A stretch of 44,444 nucleotides of DNA from DATIUV01 sp049322755 (GCA_049322755.1 JBMOQX010000056.1:1-44444), one strand, 5' to 3'. Shown: positions 34,485 through 42,564, counted from the first letter of the stretch. Notes: generated from the sequence alone by a model not told the origin. Made by a program: numbers and translations.

Positions 34485-35486
34485 ATGGCCGTGACGACGA
34501 TCAAGTTCTATCAGACCGGCACCTTCACCGTCGGCAACCGGCTGCTGGACGAATCCCAGCGCTCGGTGCAGGCCGACCGGGAGCGCGCCAACGCCCTCAC
34601 CTCCGGCCACCGCGCCTGCCAGGGCTGCGGCGAGGCGCTGGGCGCGCGCTACGCCATCGACGCGGCGCTGGCGGCCGCCGACGGCAAGCTGATCGCCGCC
34701 AACGCCACCGGCTGCCTGGAGGTGTTCTCGACGCCGTACCCGGAGACGTCGTGGCAGCTGCCGTGGATCCACTCGCTGTTCGGCAACGCGCCGGCGGTGG
34801 CCACCGGCATCGCCGCGGCGATGAAGGCCAAGGGCCGCAGCGACGTGCGGGTGGTGGCCCAGGGCGGCGACGGCGGCACCACCGACATCGGCTTCGGCTG
34901 CCTGTCGGGTATGTTCGAGCGCAACGACGACGTGCTCTACATCTGCTACGACAACCAGGCCTACATGAACACCGGCGTGCAGCGCTCGTCCGCGACGCCG
35001 GCCGCGGCGCGCACCGCCACCACGCCGGCGGTGGGGCCCCGGCCCGGCAACGTCTTCGGCCAGGGCAAGGACCTGCCCGCCATCGCCATGGCCCACGGCA
35101 TCCCCTACGTCGCCACCGCCACCGTGGCCGACCTGCGCGACCTGGAGGCGAAGGTGCAGCGCGCGATGGAATTCCGCGGCGCCCGCTACCTGCACATCTT
35201 CGTGCCCTGCCCGCTGGGCTGGGGTTCGAAGCCGGAGGACACGATCAAGCTGGCGCGGCTGGCGATCGAGTCCGGGCTGTTCCCGGTGTACGAGGCCGAG
35301 CACGGCGAGGTCACCGGCCGGCGGCCGATCCGGCGGCGGGTCGCGGTGGAGGAGTATCTCAAGCCGCAGAAGCGCTACGCGCACCTGTTCGCGCCGAAGC
35401 GCGACGAGGAAACCATCGCCCGCATCCAGGCCATCGCGGAGCGCAACATCGCGCGGCTCGGCCTGCTGCCGGAAGGCGCGGCATGA
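34485..35486 (+). CDS. Pyruvate-type 2-oxoacid:acceptor oxidoreductase beta subunit (PorB-like)
   Basis: A 333-residue ThDP-binding subunit. Four Cys expected to bind a [4Fe-4S] cluster: ACQGC (Cys45, Cys48), ATGC (Cys77) and VPCPLGWG (Cys242). ThDP/metal motif is GGDGGTTDIGFG...YDNQAYMNTG. EVFSTPYPETSWQLPWIHSLFGN is typical of PorB. Start ATG 34485 with AAGGA about 12 nt upstream, partly contributed by the end of the repeat element. Stop overlaps the next start (ATGA). Despite the 203-nt gap it should be part of the same operon as alpha. Confidence 0.9.
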   Translation: MAVTTIKFYQTGTFTVGNRLLDESQRSVQADRERANALTSGHRACQGCGEALGARYAIDAALAAADGKLIAANATGCLEVFSTPYPETSWQLPWIHSLFGNAPAVATGIAAAMKAKGRSDVRVVAQGGDGGTTDIGFGCLSGMFERNDDVLYICYDNQAYMNTGVQRSSATPAAARTATTPAVGPRPGNVFGQGKDLPAIAMAHGIPYVATATVADLRDLEAKVQRAMEFRGARYLHIFVPCPLGWGSKPEDTIKLARLAIESGLFPVYEAEHGEVTGRRPIRRRVAVEEYLKPQKRYAHLFAPKRDEETIARIQAIAERNIARLGLLPEGAA

Positions 35487-37114
35487 GCGAGCCCAAACCG
35501 TTCGCCATCACGCTGGACGTCGGCACCAGCCTCGCCAACCGCACCGGCAACTGGCGCACCATGCGCCCGGTCTACGTGGACCGCCTGCCGCCGTGCAACA
35601 ACGCCTGCCCCGCCGGCGAGAACATCCAGCGCTGGCTCTACCACGCCGAGGAAGGCGGCTACGAGGCGGCGTGGCGCGAGATCATGGTCAACAACCCGCT
35701 GCCCGCGATCATGGGCCGCGTCTGCTATCACCCGTGCGAGTCGGCCTGCAATCGGGGCCAGCTGGACGAGGCCGTGGGCATCCACGCGGTGGAGCGCTTC
35801 CTCGGCGACGAGGCCATCCGCCGCGGCTGGAAAGTGAAAGTGGACGCCGCGCCCAGCGGCAAGCACGTGCTGGTGGTGGGCGCCGGCCCGTCGGGCCTGT
35901 CGGCCGCCTACCACCTGGCGCGGCTCGGCCACCGGGTGACGCTGCGCGACGCCGGTCCCCTGGCCGGCGGCATGATGCGCTTCGGCATTCCCAAGTACCG
36001 GCTGCCGCGCGAGGTTCTGGACGCGGAGGTGGAGCGCATCCGAGCCATGGGCGTCGTCATGCAGTTCAACGCCAAGGTGGACGACCTGGAGGCGGTCATG
36101 AACGAGGGCGGCTACGACGCCGCGTTCCTCGCCGTCGGCGCCCACCTGGCCAAGCGCGCCTACATCCCCTGCGGCGAGGCGAGCAAGATCCTGGACGCCG
36201 TCTCCGTGCTGCGCAGCATGGAAGGCGAGGCGCCGCCCAAACTGGGCCGGCGCGTGGTGATCTACGGCGGCGGCAACACCGCGCTGGACGTGGCGCGCAC
36301 CGCCAAGCGCCTCGGCGCGGAGGAGGCGCTGATCGTCTACCGCCGCACCCGCGAGAAGATGCCGGCCCACGATTTCGAGGTGGAGGAGGCGCTGGAGGAA
36401 GGCGTGATGATGAAGTGGCTCTCCACCATCAAGGAAGCGGGCGAGTCCACGTTCACGGTGGAGAAGATGAAGCTGGACGCGAGCGGTTTCCCGCAACCCA
36501 CCGGCGAGTTCGAAACCATCGAGGCCGATACCCTGGTGCTGGCGCTGGGCCAGGACGTGGACCTTTCGTTCCTGGGCAGGGTGCCGGGACTGGAGATCAA
36601 GGACGGGACCCTGCAGGTGGGGCCCAACATGATGACCGGCCGCGCCGGCGTGTTCGCCGGCGGCGACATGGTGCCCTCCGAGCGCACCGTCACCGTCGCG
36701 GTGGGCCACGGCAAGAAGGCGGCGCGTCACATCGACGCCTGGTTGCGCGGCACCGAGTACCGGCCGGCGCCCAAGCACGAGCTGGCGAGCTTCGACAAGC
36801 TCAACACCTGGTATTACGCCGACGCGCCCAAGACCGTGCAGCCGAGGCTGGACGAGGTGCGGCGGCAGTCCACCTTCGACGAGGTGGTGGGCGGGCTCGA
36901 CGAGTCCAACGCGCTGTTCGAGGCGCGGCGCTGCCTGTCGTGCGGCAACTGCTTCGAGTGCGACAACTGCTACGGCGTGTGCCCCGACAACGCGGTGACC
37001 AAGCTGGGCCCGGGCAAGCGCTTCCAGTTCAAGTACGACTACTGCAAGGGCTGCGGCCTGTGCGCGGCCGAGTGCCCCTGCGGCGCCATCGTCATGGAGC
37101 CGGAGCCCGCCTGA
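35483..37114 (+). CDS. GltD-like FAD/NAD(P) oxidoreductase fused to a 2x[4Fe-4S] ferredoxin domain
   Basis: A 543-residue electron-transfer subunit. N-terminal Fe-S helical domain (PPCNNACPAGENIQRWL, VCYHPCESACNRG), FAD motif VVGAGPSGLSAAYHLARLGH, second dinucleotide site VVIYGGGNTALDVARTAKRLGAE, GVFAGGDMVPSERTVTVAVGHGKKAA, then a C-terminal ferredoxin part with CLSCGNCFECDNCYGVCP and CKGCGLCAAECPCGA. This combines the jobs of the small PorD ferredoxin and an NAD(P)H:ferredoxin oxidoreductase, so the complex may use NAD(P) directly, as 2-oxoglutarate and phenylglyoxylate enzymes of Azoarcus do. ATGA overlap with beta. Its TGA sits in the loop of a 10-bp hairpin. Confidence 0.87.
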   Translation: MSEPKPFAITLDVGTSLANRTGNWRTMRPVYVDRLPPCNNACPAGENIQRWLYHAEEGGYEAAWREIMVNNPLPAIMGRVCYHPCESACNRGQLDEAVGIHAVERFLGDEAIRRGWKVKVDAAPSGKHVLVVGAGPSGLSAAYHLARLGHRVTLRDAGPLAGGMMRFGIPKYRLPREVLDAEVERIRAMGVVMQFNAKVDDLEAVMNEGGYDAAFLAVGAHLAKRAYIPCGEASKILDAVSVLRSMEGEAPPKLGRRVVIYGGGNTALDVARTAKRLGAEEALIVYRRTREKMPAHDFEVEEALEEGVMMKWLSTIKEAGESTFTVEKMKLDASGFPQPTGEFETIEADTLVLALGQDVDLSFLGRVPGLEIKDGTLQVGPNMMTGRAGVFAGGDMVPSERTVTVAVGHGKKAARHIDAWLRGTEYRPAPKHELASFDKLNTWYYADAPKTVQPRLDEVRRQSTFDEVVGGLDESNALFEARRCLSCGNCFECDNCYGVCPDNAVTKLGPGKRFQFKYDYCKGCGLCAAECPCGAIVMEPEPA

Positions 37115-37124
37115 GGCGGGCTCC
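37102..37124 (+). terminator. Hairpin with the stop codon as its loop
   Basis: GGAGCCCGCC (37102-37111) pairs perfectly with GGCGGGCTCC (37115-37124); the 3-nt loop is the TGA stop of the fused ferredoxin gene. No U-tract follows, so it may protect mRNA or slow polymerase rather than act as an intrinsic terminator. Confidence 0.5.
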
Positions 37125-37255
37125 CACCGGCGTGCGGCGCCCTGCGCCCCGGCGCCGCCTTGGCCCGCTCCGGGCCGCGCCTGCGCCTGTGCTATCCTAA
37201 CGCTCCGTTTTTTTGCATCGGGTCGGCGCGGGTTGCCGCGTACCGGCCGGCCATC

Positions 37256-38431
37256 ATGCTTCCTCTGCAAGGCGTGCGCGTCGTCGAGTTCTGCCAGGTG
37301 GCGGCCGGGCCGTTCTGCGGCATGCTGCTGGCCGATCTGGGCGCCGACGTGATCAAGGTGGAGAGCCCGGAAGGCGACGGCATGCGCGAGTGGCCCCCGA
37401 TCAACGGCGGCTACAGCGAGAACTTCGCCTCGCTCAACCGCAACAAGCGCTCGGTGGTGCTGAACCTCAAGGATCCCGCCGACCGCGACGCGGCGCGGCG
37501 CCTGAGCCTGTCCGCCGACGTGGTGGTGGAGAATTTCCGCCCCGGTGTGCTGGGACGTTTCGGGCTCGACCACGCTGCGCTGACGGCCGATAGGCCCGCC
37601 CTCGTGTACGCGTCGATCTCCGCGCTCGGCCAGACCGGGCCGCGCGCCCAGGAGGGCGGCTTCGACCTCACCATTCAGGCCATGGGCGGGGTCATGAGCG
37701 TGACCGGCGAGCCGGACGGGGCCCCGGTGAAATGCGGCGTGCCGCTGTCCGACTTCTGCGCCGGCCTCTACGCCGCCTACGCCATCGCCGCCGCGCTCTA
37801 CCGGGTGCGGCAGACCGGCCGCGGCGAGCACATCGACGTATCGATGCTGGGGGCGACGCTGGGCGTCGCCGCGCTGCAGACCAGCGAATACTTCGGCACC
37901 GGCCGCGATCCGCGCAAGCTGGGCTCGGCCCATCCGCGCAACGCGCCGTACCAGGCGTTCCGCGCCAGCGACGGCTGGTTCGCCATGGCCGCCGGCAACG
38001 ACCGCCTCTGGCGCTGCGCCTGCGAAGGGGTCGGGCGCATGGACCTGGCCGCGGATCCGCGCTTCGCCTCCACCGCGCTGCGCGCGCAGAACCAGGAGGC
38101 GCTGCGCGATATCCTGGAGCAGGAGTTCGCCCGCGCCACCGCCGCCGAATGGCTCGACGTGTTCGCCGCCCGCGGCGTGCCGTGCGCGCCCATCAACACC
38201 TACTCGCAGGTGCTGGCGGATCCCCAGGTGGCCCACATGGGCTGGGTGCAGGGCGTGGACCTGCCGGGCGGCGCCTCGACGCGCACTTTCGTCTTCCCGC
38301 TCAAGCTCTCCGGCGAGACGCCGGGCATCTACCGCCGGCCGCCGGCCCTGGGCGAGCACACCCGCGAGGTGCTGGAAGAAATCGACGCCGGCGCCGCCGC
38401 AACGCAAACGCAACCAGGAGGCCGATCATGA
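37256..38431 (+). CDS. CaiB/BaiF family class III CoA-transferase
   Basis: A 391-residue class III CoA-transferase. GVRVVEFCQVAAGPFCGMLLADLGADVIKVE, SLNRNKRSVVLNLKDP, FDLTIQAMGGVMSVTGEPDG and GRGEHIDVSMLG are family blocks; Asp166 in PLSDFCAG is the likely nucleophile. The family moves CoA between carboxylates (carnitine, formate/oxalate, succinate donors). Overlap with the thiol dioxygenase gene (ATGA) suggests a 3-sulfinopropionate acceptor, as for Act of Advenella; this is inference. Start ATG 37256 begins the conserved first strand; upstream extension lacks a ribosome site. Confidence 0.9.
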   Translation: MLPLQGVRVVEFCQVAAGPFCGMLLADLGADVIKVESPEGDGMREWPPINGGYSENFASLNRNKRSVVLNLKDPADRDAARRLSLSADVVVENFRPGVLGRFGLDHAALTADRPALVYASISALGQTGPRAQEGGFDLTIQAMGGVMSVTGEPDGAPVKCGVPLSDFCAGLYAAYAIAAALYRVRQTGRGEHIDVSMLGATLGVAALQTSEYFGTGRDPRKLGSAHPRNAPYQAFRASDGWFAMAAGNDRLWRCACEGVGRMDLAADPRFASTALRAQNQEALRDILEQEFARATAAEWLDVFAARGVPCAPINTYSQVLADPQVAHMGWVQGVDLPGGASTRTFVFPLKLSGETPGIYRRPPALGEHTREVLEEIDAGAAATQTQPGGRS

Positions 38432-39036
38432 GCAGCGCTGCCCGCTTCCGCGACTTCATCAGGGACATGACCGTGCTGGTGGAATCCGCCGGCGGCGACG
38501 AGGCCCGCATCCTGGCCGAGGGCAAGCGGCTGCTGGGGGACCTCATCCGCCACGACGACTGGCTGCCGGAGGAGTTCGCGATGCCGGACCCCGAGCGCTA
38601 CCAGCAGTTCCTGCTCTACTGCGATCCGCTGGAGCGGTTCTCGGTGGTGTCCTTCGTCTGGGGTCCGGGCCAGACGACGCCGGTGCACGATCACACGGTG
38701 TGGGGCATGGTGGGCATGATGCGCGGCGCCGAGCGCTGCGAGGAGTTCGCCCTCGAAGGCGCCGGGCTGCGCCGCGGCCACCAGCACCTGCTCAAGCCGG
38801 GCCAGATCGACCTGGTGAGCCCGCGCATCGGCGACGTGCACCGCGTCTCCAACGCGCTGGAGGACCGCCCGTCGGTGTCGATCCACGTGTATGGCGCCAA
38901 CATCGGCGCGGTGGCGCGCCACGTCTACGACGAAGCCACGGGCGAAGCGAGGCCGTTCGTGTCCGGCTACACCAACACGGTGGTGCCCAATTTCTGGGAC
39001 CGCTCCGCGGAAGTGCGCGCGTCCCTGCGGCCGTGA
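38428..39036 (+). CDS. 3-mercaptopropionate/cysteine dioxygenase family protein
   Basis: A 202-residue cupin iron dioxygenase of the bacterial thiol dioxygenase family. Iron ligands His87 and His89 (PVHDHTVWG) and His138 (GDVHRV) are present. DDWLPEE, RYQQFLLYCD, FSVVSFVWGPGQTTP and SIHVYGANIGAV are the blocks shared with Pseudomonas 3-mercaptopropionate dioxygenase, including Gln rather than Arg at the substrate carboxylate position (Y-Q-Q), so 3-mercaptopropionate is more likely than cysteine. Product would be 3-sulfinopropionate. Both ends overlap neighbouring genes (ATGA, GTGA). Confidence 0.88.
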   Translation: MSSAARFRDFIRDMTVLVESAGGDEARILAEGKRLLGDLIRHDDWLPEEFAMPDPERYQQFLLYCDPLERFSVVSFVWGPGQTTPVHDHTVWGMVGMMRGAERCEEFALEGAGLRRGHQHLLKPGQIDLVSPRIGDVHRVSNALEDRPSVSIHVYGANIGAVARHVYDEATGEARPFVSGYTNTVVPNFWDRSAEVRASLRP

Positions 39037-39755
39037 GCGCATCGCTGCGGATCGAGCGCCGGGACGGCCTCACGCGCCTGACGCTGAACCACCCCGCCCG
39101 GGCCAACGCTCTCGACGCCGAGCTGGTGGAGGCGCTGATCGCCGCGGTCGATGCCGCCGCCGGCGACGGCACCCGGCTGCTGGTGCTGGACGGCGAAGGC
39201 CGGCATTTCTGCGGCGGCTTCGATTTCACCGGGTTCGAGGACGCCAGCGAGGGCGACCTGGTGCTGCGCTTCATCCGCATCGAGACGCTGCTGCAGGCGG
39301 TGTACCACGCGCCGTTCCAGACGCTGGCGCTCGCCCACGGCCGCAACTTCGGCGCCGGCGCCGACCTGCTGGCCGCGTGCAACCTGCGGGTGGCGTCGCC
39401 GGAAGCGACGTTTCGCATGCCGGGGCTGCGCTTCGGCGTCGTCCTGGGGACGCGGCGTCTCGCGCACCGGGTCGGCGCCGAGAACGCGCGCACGCTCCTG
39501 ATCGACACGCCGACGTTCGACGCGGTGCGCGCTCTCGAACTGGGGTTCGTCACCCGCATCGCGGACCGCGACGGCTGGGAGGCGATCGTCGCCGGCGCGC
39601 TCGCCGCCGCCCGCGAGCTGCCGCAGACCAGCGCTGTCGGCCTCAACCGCCTGACCGTGACCGACACCCGCGACGCCGACATGGCCGAACTGGCGCGCTC
39701 GGTGAGCGTGCCGGGGCTCAAGGAGCGCATACGCGCGTTCCGGTCGGCGTCGTGA
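39033..39755 (+). CDS. Enoyl-CoA hydratase/isomerase family protein
   Basis: A 240-residue crotonase-fold protein, somewhat short for the family (about 255-260). LRIERRDGLTRLTLNHPARANALDAEL and GEGRHFCGGFDF (first oxyanion-hole strand) and GRNFGAGADLLAACNLRVASPEATFRMPGLRFGVVLG (second) are present. The Glu pair of true hydratases is not evident: the position after GAGADL is Leu/Ala, so another crotonase reaction such as hydrolysis or isomerisation is possible. GTG start 39033 overlaps the dioxygenase stop (GTGA). Followed by the second nested-repeat element. Confidence 0.85.
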   Translation: MSASLRIERRDGLTRLTLNHPARANALDAELVEALIAAVDAAAGDGTRLLVLDGEGRHFCGGFDFTGFEDASEGDLVLRFIRIETLLQAVYHAPFQTLALAHGRNFGAGADLLAACNLRVASPEATFRMPGLRFGVVLGTRRLAHRVGAENARTLLIDTPTFDAVRALELGFVTRIADRDGWEAIVAGALAAARELPQTSAVGLNRLTVTDTRDADMAELARSVSVPGLKERIRAFRSAS

Positions 39756-39764
39756 CCTTGTTTA

Positions 39765-39930
39765 ACCACAGAGACACAGAGGCACAGAGAGAAAAGGCTT
39801 TCTAAACGCAAAGGGCGCAAAGAACGCAAAGTAATTCCTAAACACCGTACAAGTTTTCGATTTTTCCTTCGCGTCCTTTGCGTCCTTTGCGGTTCCAATG
39901 CATTTCTCTGTGCCTCTGTGTCTCTGTGGT
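39765..39930. repeat. Nested inverted-repeat element, copy 2 (CACAGAG/GACGCAAAG type)
   Basis: Outer arms: ACCACAGAGACACAGAGGCA at the start of 39765-39792 pairs with 39903-39930 at 27 of 28 positions. Inner arms of repeated (A)ACGCAAAG units at 39804-39830 pair with GCGTCCTTTGCGTCC-type sequence at 39868-39894. Same family as 34295-34467. It fills the gap between the crotonase and quinone oxidoreductase genes, ending 25 nt before the latter's ATG. Confidence 0.88.
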
Positions 39931-39955
39931 GGTGAATTCCCGAACCGAGGACGAA

Positions 39956-40957
39956 ATGACCGAAGCGATTCCGACAGCGATGCGCGCAATCGAAATCAGG
40001 CAGCCGGGCCCGCCCGAGGGTCTGGCGCTGACACAGCGGCCGGTGCCGGAGCTGAAGGCCGGCGAGGTGCTGGTGAAAGTCGCCGCCGCCGGCGTGAACC
40101 GTCCCGACGTGCTGCAGCGCCAGGGCAAGTATCCGCCGCCGCCGGGCGCATCCGACCTGCCGGGCCTGGAGATCGCCGGTACCGTGGCAAAGGCGGCGGA
40201 AGGGGTCAGCCGCTGGAAGGCCGGCGATGCGGTGTGCGCGCTGCTCACCGGCGGCGGTTACGCCGAGTACGTCGCGGTGCCCGCGGATCAATGCCTGCCG
40301 GTGCCCAAGGGCCTGTCCCTGGCGCAGGCGGCGTCGCTGCCGGAGACCTTCTTCACCGTCTGGCACAACGTGTTCGAGCGCGGACGCCTAGCCCAGGGCG
40401 AATCGTTCCTGATCCAGGGCGGCACCAGCGGCATCGGCGTCACCGCGATCCAGATGGTGAAGGCGTTCGGCCACCGCGTCTTCGCCACCGCCGGGTCCGA
40501 CGACAAGTGCGCCGCCTGCGTGAGGCTGGGCGCCGACCGCGCGATCAACTACAGGACCGAGGACTTCGTCGAGGCAGTGCAGCAGGAAACCGGCGGCAAG
40601 GGCGTCGACGTCATCCTCGACATGGTGGGCGGCGATTACATCCCGCGCGAGCTCAAGGCGCTGGCCGCGGACGGACGGCTGGTCTTGATCGCGTTTCTCG
40701 GCGGCGCCAAGGCCACCGTGAACTTCGCCGACGTGATGCTGCGCCGGCTCACCATTACCGGCTCCACGCTGCGGGCGCGGCCGGTGGCGGTGAAGGCCGG
40801 CATCGCCCGCGCCCTGGAGCAGAACGTCTGGCCGCTGGTGGAGTCGGGGAAGATCAAGCCGGTGGTGCACGCCACGTTTCCGCTCGCGCATGCAGCCGAC
40901 GCCCACGCGCTGATGGAGAGCAGCGCGCACATCGGCAAGATCGTGCTCGAGATTTGA
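39956..40957 (+). CDS. NAD(P)H:quinone oxidoreductase (zinc-free MDR family)
   Basis: A 333-residue medium-chain reductase. N-terminal GroES-like domain (GEVLVKVAAAGVNRPDVLQRQGKYPPPPG), cofactor domain with FLIQGGTSGIGVTAIQMVKAFG, and C-terminal LIAFLGGAKATVNFADVMLRRLTITGSTLRARP, the pattern of the PIG3/QorA-like group. No zinc-ligand Cys/His set is seen, consistent with quinone reductases. Start ATG 39956 has GAGG upstream, just beyond the repeat element. Relation to the CoA-transferase/dioxygenase genes is uncertain because of the intervening 200 nt. Confidence 0.9.
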   Translation: MTEAIPTAMRAIEIRQPGPPEGLALTQRPVPELKAGEVLVKVAAAGVNRPDVLQRQGKYPPPPGASDLPGLEIAGTVAKAAEGVSRWKAGDAVCALLTGGGYAEYVAVPADQCLPVPKGLSLAQAASLPETFFTVWHNVFERGRLAQGESFLIQGGTSGIGVTAIQMVKAFGHRVFATAGSDDKCAACVRLGADRAINYRTEDFVEAVQQETGGKGVDVILDMVGGDYIPRELKALAADGRLVLIAFLGGAKATVNFADVMLRRLTITGSTLRARPVAVKAGIARALEQNVWPLVESGKIKPVVHATFPLAHAADAHALMESSAHIGKIVLEI

Positions 40958-40983
40958 GCGGATTCTGGGGCGCGGTTCTTCGG

Positions 40984-41997
40984 CTAAGTATTGTCGGAAC
41001 AGGACGCTAGCGCCGAGACTTTCGGGGCGGCCAGGCCGGGCTTCGGGTCGCCGGCGTTCGCGTCCGGCGCGCGATGGACGGGAGCCGGCGGGTGGCGGCG
41101 GAGCAGGCTGGCGTCGCCCTGCTGCGCCACCTGCTTCGCGTACTGGACGTTGCGCTCCACCTCCTCGGCGTAGAGATTCTGGCCGCCGAAGTGGGCCTCG
41201 GCGTAGGCGTGCACACCCCCCAGCATTTCCTGCAGGCGCTTGAGCGCCGTGGCGTAGAACGCCGGCGTCTTGAACACCAGATCCTCGGGGGAGCCGAACA
41301 GCACCTGCTCGCCGCCGTCGGGCCGGCGCTGCCGGGCGATGCCGCCGGCGACGAATTCGTCGTAGAGGCGGTCGCGCACCTTCTCCAGGTAGCAGCGGTC
41401 GGACATCTGGGCAATGATGTCGGCCGATCCCAGCAGGTTGCCCAGCAGCCGGTGCGCGGGCTCCGAGACGGCGATTTCGTTGACCGGCATCTCGTAGCCG
41501 GTGAAATGGATGAGCTGCACCGCCAGCGCCCGGTCGGCGTCGCGCCCGATCGCGTGCAGGTAGTGCTGCAGGAACTCGCCGCCGCGGCTCACATGGACCT
41601 TGGTGAACGCCGCGCCCGTCGCCACCGTGGACTCGTTCTCGCGACGGATGTAGCCGCAGTCGTGGAACAGCGCGGTGATCACGCCGAGCTCGAACAGACG
41701 CGGGTTCAGGCGCGTGGCGCCGCGGCGCGCCTGCTCGAAGCCCGCCATCAGGCGCGACATGGCGAGCGTGACGTCGAGCGTGTGCTGCAGATCGTGGTAA
41801 TCGGTGTCGCACGGGTGATGGCCGGGATACTCGCCGCGAAAGAGCCGGGCTGCATCCTGGAACGACTGCGCGAGGACCGAGGACGCTTCGGACTGGTAGA
41901 GCTCGCGAAAGATGCGCTGCACCTCGCTGCCCACGGACTGCGCGTCGGTGGTGCGCACGGTGTCCGTGACGTCGTAATCGCTGCGCCGCTCGTCCAT
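40984..41997 (-). CDS. HD domain-containing protein
   Basis: A 337-residue protein with an HD-type metal phosphohydrolase core: YHDLQHTLDVTLAMSRL (first His and HxxxH-type helix), ITALFHDCGYIRRE (the His-Asp pair) and GSADIIAQMSDRCYLEKV (distal Asp). This resembles the catalytic folds of cyclic nucleotide phosphodiesterases and related HD proteins; substrate unknown. The N-terminal 45 residues and the C-terminal Pro/Ala-rich tail (about 290-337) appear disordered. Convergent with the quinone oxidoreductase and divergent from the Lin0512 gene. Start ATG 41995-41997 behind GGGGGG. Confidence 0.82.
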   Translation of the reverse strand: MDERRSDYDVTDTVRTTDAQSVGSEVQRIFRELYQSEASSVLAQSFQDAARLFRGEYPGHHPCDTDYHDLQHTLDVTLAMSRLMAGFEQARRGATRLNPRLFELGVITALFHDCGYIRRENESTVATGAAFTKVHVSRGGEFLQHYLHAIGRDADRALAVQLIHFTGYEMPVNEIAVSEPAHRLLGNLLGSADIIAQMSDRCYLEKVRDRLYDEFVAGGIARQRRPDGGEQVLFGSPEDLVFKTPAFYATALKRLQEMLGGVHAYAEAHFGGQNLYAEEVERNVQYAKQVAQQGDASLLRRHPPAPVHRAPDANAGDPKPGLAAPKVSALASCSDNT

Positions 41998-42040
41998 GCG
42001 CCCCCCAAGGCAGCCGAAAACTTCTAATTTGTCAGTATTA

Positions 42041-42124
42041 TGACGTCATTCAAATCAACCCGGCGCCCGCCACGCAACTGCATTGGTACAAAATTGCCTT
42101 TCCCGGCCCCTGACTGGGTAGAAT
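42041..42124. promoter_or_regulatory. Divergent promoter region with TGACGTCA palindrome
   Basis: An AT-rich gap between the HD-domain and Lin0512 genes. TGACGTCA (42041-42048) is a perfect palindrome lying 44 nt before the HD start. For the rightward gene, TTGCCT (42094-42099) and TAGAAT (42119-42124) with a 19-nt spacer form a plausible promoter. Confidence 0.45.
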
Positions 42125-42163
42125 TCCATCATCTAAACAAATGGATGCGAGGGTTCGGGTGCC

Positions 42164-42523
42164 ATGGACAGGGTCTTCCTGGTGGAAGTGGGAACGGGCA
42201 TCGACCAGCACGGGCAGAATGTCACGACGGCTGCGGTGCGCGCCGTCGAGGCGGCCATTCGGCCGGTGGCGATGCCGGGGCTCAAGTCGCTGCTCCCGGG
42301 CGGCGACTATCGCAACATGAAGATCGAGGTGCGGCTCGCGGTGCCGTGCGACCGCGATGCGCTGGACCTGGAACGAGTCCGACGGGCGTTTCCCTACGGC
42401 ATGGTGGACATCGAGGTGGTGGACGGCGGCATGACCGCGTCCAGCGGCACCCTGCTGCCGGAACGGGGCGACCGCAACGACCTCATTTATGTCGTCAACG
42501 CGGCGGTGCGGGTGGGCTGCTGA
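42164..42523 (+). CDS. Lin0512 family protein
   Basis: A 119-residue conserved hypothetical protein. RVFLVEVGTGIDQHGQNVTTAAVRAVEAAI, SLLPGGDYRNMKIEVRLAVP and DLIYVVNAAVRVGC are the blocks of the Lin0512 family, in which the product is named but its function is unknown; related proteins are sometimes linked to cyanuric-acid-type ring chemistry, which I cannot support here. The GlcG/HbpS-like gene starts 41 nt downstream and may be co-transcribed. Confidence 0.82.
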   Translation: MDRVFLVEVGTGIDQHGQNVTTAAVRAVEAAIRPVAMPGLKSLLPGGDYRNMKIEVRLAVPCDRDALDLERVRRAFPYGMVDIEVVDGGMTASSGTLLPERGDRNDLIYVVNAAVRVGC

Positions 42524-42564
42524 GCATGGCGCCGCCGCGCCGGACCAATCAGAGGAGGAAGGCG

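Noticed and set aside
35375..38413. 1012-residue minus-strand open frame
   Set aside because: Lies opposite four well-identified plus-strand genes and has no domain of its own.
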